36,938 bases of DNA from a virus, in the IMG/VR virus record IMGVR_UViG_3300035670_000676, positions 1 through 36,938 of that record; one strand, written 5' to 3'. Shown here piece by piece: positions 15,355 to 23,350 of this stretch. Below the pieces are notes generated by a model that was given only the letters and a program-made list of their open reading frames with translations, searched no databases and was not told where the DNA came from. Within the stretch, counting starts at the first letter, position 1. Every line of letters begins with the position of its first letter. The translations under genes were made by a program, and so were the position numbers.

Positions 15355-16326
15355 TTAACCCCTTGTGCGGCGATCAAGCTCTTTGACCGCTTCAACCAGC
15401 AAACCAGTGACTTCAGGATAATTAACCATCTTCATGCCGTTGCCGCCATAAGCCACGGCGTTTGGCATCACACGTTCAACTTCTTGCGCCATCACGCCGC
15501 CCGTTGGCATGTCGCTTCCTTTGTATTCGTATTCGTAACCGTTCATGCCGCCAAGCGCAGCAAGTGGTGACTTCATCTTTGAAATGTTTTCCTTCATGCG
15601 CTTATCGGAAGAAAACAGATAAGCAAGCGCCGCAACGTTGCTCAATCCTTGCCCAAACTGTTGTGCGCCGGAAAGGTTTTGCGTTGTTTGCTGTGTTCCA
15701 CCCGATGGCATTTGCGTAAAACCCTGTTGAAGGATTTGCAATTGCTGAAGTGGATATTGCTGTTGGCGCATAAAGTCTTGATACGCCAAATCCAAATTAG
15801 CTTGATTCATGGCTTGCTGTTGAGCGCCAACACCTTGCAGTCCTGCTGCGGCTTGTTGGCGCAAACCAATGTCTTGCGCACCGAGCGCAGCCGCCTGGCC
15901 AAATCCTTGCTGCGCTAATTGCGCCGCGGCCTGAGCGCCAGTTTGCAGCGCCGCTTGTTGTTGCAACGCTTCTTGCACTGCTTGGCGCGTTCCGCCGTAT
16001 GCGCCAGCTTTGGCGGCTTGCGCGCGGGTTTGCTGCTGTTGCATCAATCGTTGATTCTCGATGTTTTGCAGCGTATTCTTGATCACTTGCTCGTTGTACG
16101 GGTTATAAAATTGCTGCATAGATTCGCCGAGGCTTAATGGTGACTGGCGGATCGCTGCCATAGCTTCTTGCTGCGGTTGTGTAAATCCTGCAATCCTTGG
16201 TCCGCCATAAGCCTGATAAGGTTGCTGTGCAACCTGTTGAGCAAACGCATAGTTTTGAAGCGCTGCTTGTTTGAATTCAGGATCAGGTTGGTAAGTTGAT
16301 GTTGATCCGCCGCCGCCTTTACTCAT
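15355..16326 (-). CDS. Gln-rich virion protein with C-terminal S74 chaperone
   Basis: This encodes 323 residues from the ATG at 16326 (ATGA with the upstream stop). Residues about 15-225 are Gln/Ala-rich and likely helical. The C-terminal 85 residues carry the intramolecular chaperone/self-cleaving peptidase S74 pattern: SSDKRMKENI at 239-248, GVMAQEVERVMPNAV at 277-291 and VNYPEVTGLLVEAVKEL near the end. In known proteins the Ser-Lys pair cuts the chaperone off after trimer folding. S74 is usually attached to beta-rich fibres. Here it follows a Gln-rich helical protein, so the trimeric part may be a coiled coil. Confidence 0.8.
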   Translation of the reverse strand: MSKGGGGSTSTYQPDPEFKQAALQNYAFAQQVAQQPYQAYGGPRIAGFTQPQQEAMAAIRQSPLSLGESMQQFYNPYNEQVIKNTLQNIENQRLMQQQQTRAQAAKAGAYGGTRQAVQEALQQQAALQTGAQAAAQLAQQGFGQAAALGAQDIGLRQQAAAGLQGVGAQQQAMNQANLDLAYQDFMRQQQYPLQQLQILQQGFTQMPSGGTQQTTQNLSGAQQFGQGLSNVAALAYLFSSDKRMKENISKMKSPLAALGGMNGYEYEYKGSDMPTGGVMAQEVERVMPNAVAYGGNGMKMVNYPEVTGLLVEAVKELDRRTRG

Positions 16327-16703
16327 TTCTTCAACTCCTTGGACATGACTGTCCATTTCTCTTGATAACCTTCATCCGCCAAAAACGAACGAATCCAACC
16401 TCGTCTTCCGGCTAACGTGACTCGTTGACATCCGATTGATTCGGCCCAATGCTCAATGATTGGGCGCATACGCGCGAGTTCTTCGAGGTTCCCGCCAGCA
16501 AGAAAATAGTGCAGCGCTTTGAGGCGAGGGTAAACCTGAATCTCTGTGATGACTGCTGACTGCGCACCTGGCCAAAACTGCATCGTTTTGGCGGTAATTG
16601 CTCGTTCAATATCGTCGATATTATGCGTGCCGCCGCTGTATTGCAATGCGGATTCAATGATCGGTATGCACCGTTTCCAATTGGCGGCATCAAAGGCATT
16701 CAT
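16323..16703 (-). CDS. Small virion-region protein, possibly GNAT-like fold
   Basis: This encodes 126 residues with many aromatic residues. The layout of strands and helices (AVITEIQVYPRLKALHYF, AESIGCQRVTLAGRRGWIRSF) resembles a degenerate GNAT fold, with LAGGNLEEL in place of the acetyl-CoA loop. It is therefore perhaps an inactive or structural relative. It lies between the DUF4214-repeat gene and the S74 gene, coupled by ATGA on both sides, which suggests a role in virion assembly. Confidence 0.65.
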   Translation of the reverse strand: MNAFDAANWKRCIPIIESALQYSGGTHNIDDIERAITAKTMQFWPGAQSAVITEIQVYPRLKALHYFLAGGNLEELARMRPIIEHWAESIGCQRVTLAGRRGWIRSFLADEGYQEKWTVMSKELKK

Positions 16704-17989
16704 GATGTCGCCAGCAGTCCATTGTTGACAAACTGAGGTTGATTGATCGTTGACAATAAACCTTGCACTGGCGCGCCACCCGTTAACTGATTCAAGTAAA
16801 AGTCATACGGTTGAAGTTGAACGTTTTGCGCTGCCGTGTTGTAACCAGAAAATAGTTGCGCTTCAGGTGATGATCTGATTGCTTGGCGTATGTCACCGAT
16901 TGATGTGCCTTGGCCATACACATCACCAAGCCAATAGTTGTAATCTGCTTGCGTTGGCGTGCGACCCAGTGACATGCGATATTCACGATTCAGCAAGGCT
17001 TCGGGTGATGTTGCAATGCTTTCCTGAATCGCGCCAGCGTCAATGCCTTTGGCTAATTCGCCACCCCAATAATTTAAGTCGGCTTGCGTTGGCGCGCGTC
17101 CTAGCAAACCTTGATACCAACTCGTGACTTGTTGGTTGTATGCAGCTCGATCATCTTCTGGATAATCGCCAATTGAATCATTACCAGATCCAATCAAATC
17201 GACCAAAGCATCAAGACCTTCTGTGTTTTGGTTGTTTGTGTAATCTGTATCAACCGTATCCTGGCCTTCAATGACAATATTTTCTTGCTGACTGCCGCCA
17301 GGTTTGATCGTTGCCGATCCTTTTTTGTCATCAACCACTGTATCGTCAAGCAAGCCACCACCGCCACCAACAGGCGCACCACCTCCAGCGCCACCACCGG
17401 TAACATTGTCATCAACGGTGTCATCCGTGTCCGCATCATCACCGGCTGTTGTGTCTTCGCCAGTGATCGTGTCAATATTTCCACCTCCGGCAGGCGGCTC
17501 ACCTGAATAAGTCCGCCACGTATCGCCAGAAACAATCTGGATTGGCTTTATTTGACCAGTGTTGGTAAATAGCAACGATTCAGGGCCAAAGCCATAACGT
17601 GTGTAATCGCCAGCGTATGGCGTATAAGTGCGACCCGCTAAACCTTTTTCCGTGATGCCTTGCATTTGCCTGTTGGCGGTAGCTTGCTTTGCAGCGTTAA
17701 TCGCTATTTCGGGTTGCGCTGAACGCATAAACTCGGTACGCAATGCAGTGGGTGATGCCAACTCGCCTTGCGCCCATTGCCAATACGCCACTTCATCAGG
17801 ATTCGGTGAACGTCCAAGCGTTGACGTGTAAAGCTCTGGAATGGCATCGCGCAAAAACGCTCCGCGCAACTGCGCCGGTGTCCACTTTTCGTTGTTGGCG
17901 GACATAAGCCACCAGTTCACCTCATCGTCACGCGGCGCTCTGTTGAGTGCTTGCTGGTACAAAGTTTGTATGTCTTGTTTCGTTGCCAT
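16700..17989 (-). CDS. Tail-associated protein with DUF4214-like repeats
   Basis: This encodes 429 residues. Four DUF4214-like units are visible, each with a pattern of a tyrosine, L-G/N-R-x-P and a YW or WW pair. They start near residues 11, 53, 290 and 336 (for example LGRAPTQADLNYWGGEL). Between them, residues 165-265 form a Gly- and Asp-rich linker (DDADTDDTVDD, GGGAGGGAPVGGGGG). DUF4214 is known from bacterial surface-layer and adhesive proteins and occurs in phage virions. It is probably a receptor-binding or attachment component. The Asp/Gly linker could bind calcium, but this is inference. Confidence 0.78.
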   Translation of the reverse strand: MATKQDIQTLYQQALNRAPRDDEVNWWLMSANNEKWTPAQLRGAFLRDAIPELYTSTLGRSPNPDEVAYWQWAQGELASPTALRTEFMRSAQPEIAINAAKQATANRQMQGITEKGLAGRTYTPYAGDYTRYGFGPESLLFTNTGQIKPIQIVSGDTWRTYSGEPPAGGGNIDTITGEDTTAGDDADTDDTVDDNVTGGGAGGGAPVGGGGGLLDDTVVDDKKGSATIKPGGSQQENIVIEGQDTVDTDYTNNQNTEGLDALVDLIGSGNDSIGDYPEDDRAAYNQQVTSWYQGLLGRAPTQADLNYWGGELAKGIDAGAIQESIATSPEALLNREYRMSLGRTPTQADYNYWLGDVYGQGTSIGDIRQAIRSSPEAQLFSGYNTAAQNVQLQPYDFYLNQLTGGAPVQGLLSTINQPQFVNNGLLATS

Positions 17990-17997
17990 GTCTACCT

Positions 17998-18207
17998 CTA
18001 AATCGACGTTGCACTGATGACGCCAAGATTGCTAACTGTGATGCTGTATCGCGTTCCGTTTGGCGATCGAAGGATCAACCGCATACCCTCCACAAACTCA
18101 ACGTCTTGTAACTTCTTTAAGTTCAACGCATCAGCACTTTCCAAAGCACGGTTGCGTTCACGCTCAAGCGTTGATGAATATTGCGGAAGCGGTGCGGGTA
18201 ACTTCAT
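17998..18207 (-). CDS. Small virion-region protein
   Basis: This encodes 69 residues: a charged helix (residues 11-35) followed by beta-like segments (MRLILRSPNGTRYSITVSNLG). It is coupled by ATGA to the upstream 492-residue tail protein, and the next gene begins after eight bases. A similar small protein is often seen next to tail hub genes in such phages. No function is assigned. Confidence 0.7.
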   Translation of the reverse strand: MKLPAPLPQYSSTLERERNRALESADALNLKKLQDVEFVEGMRLILRSPNGTRYSITVSNLGVISATSI

Positions 18208-19682
18208 CGCCCGCTACCCGGTACAGCGTCCAAGCGGATCGTTCCAACACGCCAATCAGCGTCAGCATTTCCGACAACGCGCATCGCTACCTGGCGACCC
18301 GTGAACCTTACATTTGTGTAAGGTTGCATCGAGTAAGGGCCATACGTTGTGGAAGAAGACTCTGGTGTTGACTGCGTGTAAAACGTCAACTTCACTTGGC
18401 CTTGTGACTTTTCATCCGGCAATATTTGCCGCACTGCCATGAACCGATCACCCGTTGACAGTTCAACCGGGCCTGATTCCGCGTAACGCGTGGACGTTAA
18501 CGGTGATCCGTTATCTGTCCATCCTGATTCATGTTCGTAAAGATAACCATCTGTTCCGACCGCCAACGGGTATTGGAAAACGCCTGCATCCGTCCAGCAT
18601 GTTCGCGTTAATGCGCCAATTGACCAATGATTTTCTCGGTAATTCCAAATGACGTACCGATCAACCTCGTCTGATGACGCTGAAGGATAGAACCACCACA
18701 CTTCGCCAAAAGCCGAGTTTTGCCCTGCATACACCTTGGCAATTTGCGTGACATTTATATCGCTAAATACATAATCGCCTACCGAACAAGACAATGGTTG
18801 CAGCTGGCCGTTAAATAAGAAAAACGATTTGTCGCTCATCCATACCGCACCACCCTCGATCACGGCAACGGCTTGCGGGCCAATCAAACCGCAAAACGAA
18901 CCCACTTTTTCCTGACCATATACCAATGGCGGCCCAAGGTAATTCATCACATGAGCGTCAGTTTCAGTAAGTATTAGCACCTGGCCGCGAATTCTTCTTG
19001 CCGCTAATATCCTTCCGCTCGTTTGCAGCTCTAACGACCCCGCGGTATTCGTTCCTGATGGCGTCCAAACCGTGTTGTCCTCTTGATCTGACCATTGCAC
19101 TAAACGCGGGTTACCGCCAGCGCCAAGTGCAAACAAATAACGCTCTGGTGTAACGATTAGTGCCGTGTTGTCGGTTGGCGCGTTTGTGATGGCGGCGGCG
19201 TCCGACCCTGTGTTAAGCGCCCACTCGTAAAGTTTTCCATCTGAGTTGGCACATGCTACAAGGTTTTCGCCCCAGTTATCGAGCGACCAGGTTGTTGCAT
19301 CTAACTCAGACCCTACAGACCTTTTTGTTCCCCACGCTGAAGCCCCGTAACCTCCAGCACCATAACCAAATCCAGCAACAGAAGATGGCCTTCCAATGTT
19401 GTATCCAGTTGGCGTAATATCATGAAAATTCCCGCTGTTCCAAACATAAAGTTTGCTATGCGTGCCAATTGCAAGCCACTTATCGTAATCATTGTCACGC
19501 CATGAAAACATGCCACGCGCCGAACCTGATAGCGTGTCAGTGGTAGCGCGCTGCCATCCACCAATTGGCCGCATGGTTCCCTCGTACCACCTAACCAGAT
19601 TGGCGTCCCAATACCTACCCGCGGCCTGGTAATTGGTGCCGTTCCTATATACGCCTGGTGGTAACTTGAGCGGTGCAAGCAT
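18204..19682 (-). CDS. Tail hub or nozzle protein, P22 gp10-like
   Basis: This encodes 492 residues, beta-rich, with repeated blade-like patterns containing Trp and Gly (MFSWRDNDYDKWLAIGTH, YRENHWSIGALTRTCW). The pattern is that of the P22 gp10-type DNA-stabilisation or nozzle proteins that close the tail tube in short-tailed phages. Its place between the lysis genes and the tail attachment genes is consistent. There is no sign of a signal sequence or enzyme motif. The assignment is by overall sequence style and context, so moderately sure. Confidence 0.65.
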   Translation of the reverse strand: MLAPLKLPPGVYRNGTNYQAAGRYWDANLVRWYEGTMRPIGGWQRATTDTLSGSARGMFSWRDNDYDKWLAIGTHSKLYVWNSGNFHDITPTGYNIGRPSSVAGFGYGAGGYGASAWGTKRSVGSELDATTWSLDNWGENLVACANSDGKLYEWALNTGSDAAAITNAPTDNTALIVTPERYLFALGAGGNPRLVQWSDQEDNTVWTPSGTNTAGSLELQTSGRILAARRIRGQVLILTETDAHVMNYLGPPLVYGQEKVGSFCGLIGPQAVAVIEGGAVWMSDKSFFLFNGQLQPLSCSVGDYVFSDINVTQIAKVYAGQNSAFGEVWWFYPSASSDEVDRYVIWNYRENHWSIGALTRTCWTDAGVFQYPLAVGTDGYLYEHESGWTDNGSPLTSTRYAESGPVELSTGDRFMAVRQILPDEKSQGQVKLTFYTQSTPESSSTTYGPYSMQPYTNVRFTGRQVAMRVVGNADADWRVGTIRLDAVPGSGR

Positions 19683-19684
19683 GT

Positions 19685-20152
19685 TTATCTCATCATAAGT
19701 GCTTCAGCTTCACGCCTACGCGTTAAACCACGCATCACACGTCCGCGTGCTTTGTTCCACTTCACGCACTCCTCGCGCGCCCCTGCCCAATCGCCTGCGT
19801 CGATGCGTCGCTTAAACGTTGAGATCCGATAGTTTCCTAACCCGCAATTGTATGCCCACGACAGGACAGCTGCGAATCGGCGTGGCGCGGCGGAAACAAG
19901 CCTCGGTGATAGTTTGATAAGTCCTGTGGCAAAGTGAATCAGGTGAGCCTCTAAGCGTTTCTCGCATTCCGCCATCGACCAAACGGTTGTTGGCGTTACG
20001 TCCGGGCCTGTTGTCCCAAACCCTATTGTGTAAGGATCGCCATTGGAACCGGGATCGGGATACGCGGCAACCATACCGTTTGGCAATACCTTAGCGCAGC
20101 CCTCGAACGGAACCACCAATAAGTCTTTGGCGATCTTGATGGCTTCTTTCAT
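19685..20152 (-). CDS. Endolysin, GH24 lysozyme
   Basis: This encodes 155 residues. It has the T4-lysozyme-like layout: catalytic E17 in PFEGCAK, D33 in AYPDPGSNGD and T42 in YTIGFGTT. The downstream helical part includes SWAYNCGLG and RRIDAGDWAGA, usual for the family. It cleaves the glycan strands of peptidoglycan. No signal peptide or N-terminal signal anchor is seen, so release should need the holin, whose gene is directly upstream with an ATGA overlap. Confidence 0.92.
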   Translation of the reverse strand: MKEAIKIAKDLLVVPFEGCAKVLPNGMVAAYPDPGSNGDPYTIGFGTTGPDVTPTTVWSMAECEKRLEAHLIHFATGLIKLSPRLVSAAPRRFAAVLSWAYNCGLGNYRISTFKRRIDAGDWAGAREECVKWNKARGRVMRGLTRRREAEALMMR

Positions 20153-20634
20153 TGTTTCTGGTACTTCTCAATGGATCGGCCAACAAACCAAAATGACACG
20201 CACATGGTGAAAAGGCCAAAGTCATCCGAGTCCCATGATTGGTTTAGCACATCCTGCCAACTCGCTTGCGATTCAAACGCTAGATAGATGGCGGCAACCT
20301 TCACGGCTGCGTACATAAAGAAAAGCGACCAGGTGATCCCGGGACGCACTAGCGCGGATATGGCCGCCACGAACCAACCAGCGGATTTGGCGGTTTCGGC
20401 TTGCTCTTCAAATGCGGCTTTGATCGTATCGAGTTGCGCAATGGAATGGTCAACGTACTTCTCTTCCATCTTGAATTGGCCGCGCATTTTCTCCAAATCG
20501 GTTTGGAGTTGAAACATATTCAACTCATGCTGCCGTTCGTTCTTTTTATCCATGAACTTTAAGATCTCTGGCGCGAGCCTGAATAGGCCGCCAAAGATCG
20601 AACCAAGAAGTCCACCGGATAACAGGTCAAACAT
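20149..20634 (-). CDS. Holin of the 3-TM gene-transfer-release type
   Basis: This encodes 161 residues. The N-terminus holds a glycine-rich hydrophobic segment (LLSGGLLGSIFGGLF), then a long charged coiled-coil-like helix (about 28-80). Membrane segments follow at about 86-100, 101-118 and near the end (LFTMCVSFWFVGRSI), with KYQKQ last. This is the layout of the holin family described for gene transfer agents. It makes the inner membrane permeable to the endolysin. One base separates it from the small membrane protein upstream. Confidence 0.85.
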   Translation of the reverse strand: MFDLLSGGLLGSIFGGLFRLAPEILKFMDKKNERQHELNMFQLQTDLEKMRGQFKMEEKYVDHSIAQLDTIKAAFEEQAETAKSAGWFVAAISALVRPGITWSLFFMYAAVKVAAIYLAFESQASWQDVLNQSWDSDDFGLFTMCVSFWFVGRSIEKYQKQ

Positions 20635-20635
20635 A

Positions 20636-20812
20636 TCAGTGCAACTTGAACGTTGTATTGATAAGCAACAGGATAATGGCTCCTGCGCTTGCGATAAGGA
20701 TTTGCTCCAAACGCTTTAAGCGGGCGTTGATGCCTGCGTAACGTTCAGCGCAGACTGCTTCATGCGTTGACAATTTAGCCTCCACGTCTTTAGCGTTTGT
20801 GTTTGAATCCAA
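20636..20812 (-). CDS. Small lysis-cassette membrane protein (XhlA-like, TTG start)
   Basis: This 58-residue gene starts with TTG at 20810-20812. A GGAGG ribosome-binding site lies six bases upstream, and the TTG begins one base after the previous stop codon. The stop lies one base before the holin ATG. The N-terminal half is a charged helix (KLSTHEAVCAERYAGI, NARLKRLEQI). The C-terminal half is one membrane segment (LIASAGAIILLLINTTF) ending KLH. The pattern resembles XhlA-type hemolysin/holin partners. It probably acts with the holin. Confidence 0.82.
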   Translation of the reverse strand: MDSNTNAKDVEAKLSTHEAVCAERYAGINARLKRLEQILIASAGAIILLLINTTFKLH

Positions 20813-20813
20813 T

Positions 20814-21416
20814 CTATGCCTCCAGCTTCAAACCAGTTAAATCCATTTCCTCGCCAACTGTGCCAACGGGAAACGTGTTAAACGATAGCGATATGCGTGT
20901 CTGCTCACCCTGAACCGTAGGCACCATGTGCGTTAAGGATGAGGGAAAAAGAATCAACCGGCCAATGAATGCCTCAAACCACCATGACTCTGAGTTGTAC
21001 GCATTCCAGTTGTCGGTGGGAAACTTGATCTGCTGCCAACCGTCTTTGTAGAAGTAAATCCTGTCATCAGGATTGGTCTGCAAGTAAAACACGCCTGAGA
21101 TGTAGCTATTCGGGTGGGCATGTTTGTGGTGATACTGACCCTGCTCAGAGTAATTGCACCAGCTTTGTGTGATGCGTAGGGATACGTTGTGCTTGGGATC
21201 GACCGTGGCTTTGAAGTATTCAGCCACGCTGTCCTCAATGAATGATCTGAGACTTGTCATAGCCGGATTGCGAAGCACGAAGTTATCCGTGCTTGTTGTG
21301 TTGCCCATGTTAGGCCGAGTCTCAAGCTCACGCACAAAGAACATCTCCTCGTCCGTGAGTTCACGGCCAAGGTCTGCAAAACCTACAGCAGTTGGGAATA
21401 AGTTATGTAGGTTCAT
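20814..21416 (-). CDS. 2OG-Fe(II) oxygenase family protein
   Basis: This encodes 200 residues. Iron ligands fit H99 and/or H101 in the KHAHPNS stretch and H163 in FPSSLTHMV, and R174 in GEQTRISLSFN would hold 2-oxoglutarate. The pattern SYISGVFYLQ followed by GRLILFPS is that of the small putative 2OG oxygenases common in aquatic phages. The substrate is unknown; proteins, sugars and nucleic acids are possible. It lies between tail fibre genes and the lysis genes, so a tail or surface substrate, such as proline or sugar hydroxylation, is worth testing. Confidence 0.82.
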   Translation of the reverse strand: MNLHNLFPTAVGFADLGRELTDEEMFFVRELETRPNMGNTTSTDNFVLRNPAMTSLRSFIEDSVAEYFKATVDPKHNVSLRITQSWCNYSEQGQYHHKHAHPNSYISGVFYLQTNPDDRIYFYKDGWQQIKFPTDNWNAYNSESWWFEAFIGRLILFPSSLTHMVPTVQGEQTRISLSFNTFPVGTVGEEMDLTGLKLEA

Positions 21417-21419
21417 AAC

Positions 21420-21680
21420 CTATTTAATAGTATCTGCATTTATTAATAAATTAGCCAAGAAATCAATCTGACTTGGAACCTCCCATGCGCCTGTTTGTTC
21501 ATTAAATATTGCATTTTCACCGGGCTTTGGAGGAATAAATTTGCCATTTATGTAAAGCCCTCCAATATAAGCGGGATTTGATTCGGTATATTCAACAAAT
21601 CCATTGGTATCCCAATCATCATTTGCAACAATGATGTTTTGAACTACGCCATTCTCATCTAATTTAGCAAGCGTTTTCAT
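21420..21680 (-). CDS. Tail fibre-associated small protein
   Basis: This encodes 86 residues. The pattern LDENGVVQNIIVANDDW, NPAYIGGLYINGKFIPPKPG and TGAWEVP is one I recognise from small phage proteins encoded next to tail fibre genes, of unknown exact role. It may be a fibre assembly or capping protein. It is coupled by ATGA to the Gly-rich fibre gene. Confidence 0.78.
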   Translation of the reverse strand: MKTLAKLDENGVVQNIIVANDDWDTNGFVEYTESNPAYIGGLYINGKFIPPKPGENAIFNEQTGAWEVPSQIDFLANLLINADTIK

Positions 21681-22603
21681 GCCAAATACCTCACAACAAC
21701 CAAACCGTTATACCCATCACCTCCCGCCCCATTTGCTGGAGTTCCGGCCCCCCATCCACCACCGCCCCCACCGCTTCCATAAGATGTTGCACCAGTGGTA
21801 AACCTTGCGTGTGAAGTATTATTGCTTAACCCACCAGACCCTGCGCCAGTCCCGCCAACACCACCTCCTGCACCGCTTCCGCTTAAAACAAGGCATCCGC
21901 CGCCGCCGCCCGAACAAATGTAAGTCATTCCGCTAAATGATGTGAAATTCGCTGAAGTAAAGTTTGAATCAATACTTGTTAATTGATACCCTTGGCCTCC
22001 AGCACCACCAGTTCTGGGGCCAGTTGCACCGTTCCCACCACTTTGCCCAGATCCAGCGCCACCGCCACCGCCGCCTGCATAAGTATTCGCATCATTAGAT
22101 CCACTTCCACCTGCATTTGTATTTGACCCAGACGCACCACCCCCTGACCTATTGCCAGCACCCCCTCCGCCTCCAGACCCTCCGGTAGATCCGTTTACGC
22201 TTTCGCTTCCTCCGCCACCTCCGCCAAGAGCGGAAACATAAGTTGTCCCTCCAAGCGAAAAAGATGACGCTCCGCCACTTGCTCCAGCGCCTCCTGTCCC
22301 TTTTGCGCCGATAGTGACAGTGTAATTTCCCGAACCTACCGATACAGTCGTAAATAAATCAAGTTCTGCTCCACCACTACCGCCAGCAACGTTGTTACCT
22401 CCGGCACCTCCAGCTCCGCAAGCCATAACAGAAACGTTACCGCTTCCAGTAACAACAAGAGTTCCTGAAGTGGTAAAGACATGATATTTATAAATGCCAA
22501 TAGTTTTTACTTCGTCCCCTCCGGTTGCTGATAATTTCCCACCGCCGGACAAAAGGCCAAAATTTTTTGCAGACGCGGCACCGCTTGTACTTAATAAAGG
22601 CAT
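21677..22603 (-). CDS. Glycine-rich tail fibre or adhesin
   Basis: This encodes 308 residues from the ATG at 22603, which has GAGGGG six bases upstream; the ATG at 22639 lies inside the previous gene. From about residue 60 to the end it is extremely glycine-rich, with runs such as GGGGGAGSGQSGGNG, like the polyglycine-II sandwich tips of phage adhesins. The end NGLVVVRYLA is usual for Gly-rich fibre proteins. It probably recognises the host surface. Such repeated glycine codons are prone to recombination and host-range change. Confidence 0.85.
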   Translation of the reverse strand: MPLLSTSGAASAKNFGLLSGGGKLSATGGDEVKTIGIYKYHVFTTSGTLVVTGSGNVSVMACGAGGAGGNNVAGGSGGAELDLFTTVSVGSGNYTVTIGAKGTGGAGASGGASSFSLGGTTYVSALGGGGGGSESVNGSTGGSGGGGGAGNRSGGGASGSNTNAGGSGSNDANTYAGGGGGGAGSGQSGGNGATGPRTGGAGGQGYQLTSIDSNFTSANFTSFSGMTYICSGGGGGCLVLSGSGAGGGVGGTGAGSGGLSNNTSHARFTTGATSYGSGGGGGGWGAGTPANGAGGDGYNGLVVVRYLA

Positions 22604-22613
22604 AAAGTACCCC

Positions 22614-23339
22614 TCAAGCAAATTTTGATTGCGAAGCAAGAATTGTGTATGAACTTGCGGCCGTCTTTATGATGCTAAAAGAATAAGCATCAATAGATGT
22701 TGTATTACCTGCTGATGGGGCCGTTCCACCTTGCCACTTAACCGTAACGTTAGTCGTTGTGCTATCAACTTGAAACCCGGTTGGGTAGTACGCAGTTGGG
22801 CCATTCGTTACGAGAAACGCGCAAGTAATGGATTGACCCGTGGTGATGAAGTTGTTAAGCGTTGTCGCCGCATCGCCGCGGAAGTTAAACGTCCAGTTGG
22901 CGGAAGCGTTTGACGTGTAATAGTTAACAGCGCGCTCGGTAAGGTCAACGTTAACCGTTCCGGTTGCCGCGGTTGCAGAAACGTTTGCCGTTTCAACCAC
23001 GGGTTTGATAACCATCTTCCCTGACGCTGTTATGGCGTCCGTTGTTGAATCGCCAAGCGTTACATTGCCTGATGCGGTAAGCGTTGTGAATGCACCGGCA
23101 CCAGCAACGGTTTGACCAATTGATACACCGTTGATCGTTCCTGCGCCCGTCATGTTCCCGCCAAGCGTAAGCGTCTTACCTGATCCAACGTTTAAACCAA
23201 CGCTTGTACCGCTGCCCGCTGCCGCGAACAACGCATCGAGCGTATCCATATTCGTGTTGAGTTTGTAACCCCATGTGTCGGTTGATGCGCCAACTTCAGG
23301 CTTGGTAAGTGAAAGGTTACTGGTTGTTGTATCGGCCAT
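22614..23339 (-). CDS. Tail fibre protein
   Basis: This encodes 241 residues. The N-terminus [18 protein letters not shown] followed by [19 protein letters not shown] is a well-known start of tail fibre proteins in aquatic phages and probably attaches to the tail. The rest is Thr/Ser/Gly-rich and beta-like, with [17 protein letters not shown] and ITASGKMVI. It overlaps nothing and ends ten bases before the next fibre gene. Confidence 0.85.
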   Translation of the reverse strand: MADTTTSNLSLTKPEVGASTDTWGYKLNTNMDTLDALFAAAGSGTSVGLNVGSGKTLTLGGNMTGAGTINGVSIGQTVAGAGAFTTLTASGNVTLGDSTTDAITASGKMVIKPVVETANVSATAATGTVNVDLTERAVNYYTSNASANWTFNFRGDAATTLNNFITTGQSITCAFLVTNGPTAYYPTGFQVDSTTTNVTVKWQGGTAPSAGNTTSIDAYSFSIIKTAASSYTILASQSKFA

Positions 23340-23350
23340 GATTTACCTCG

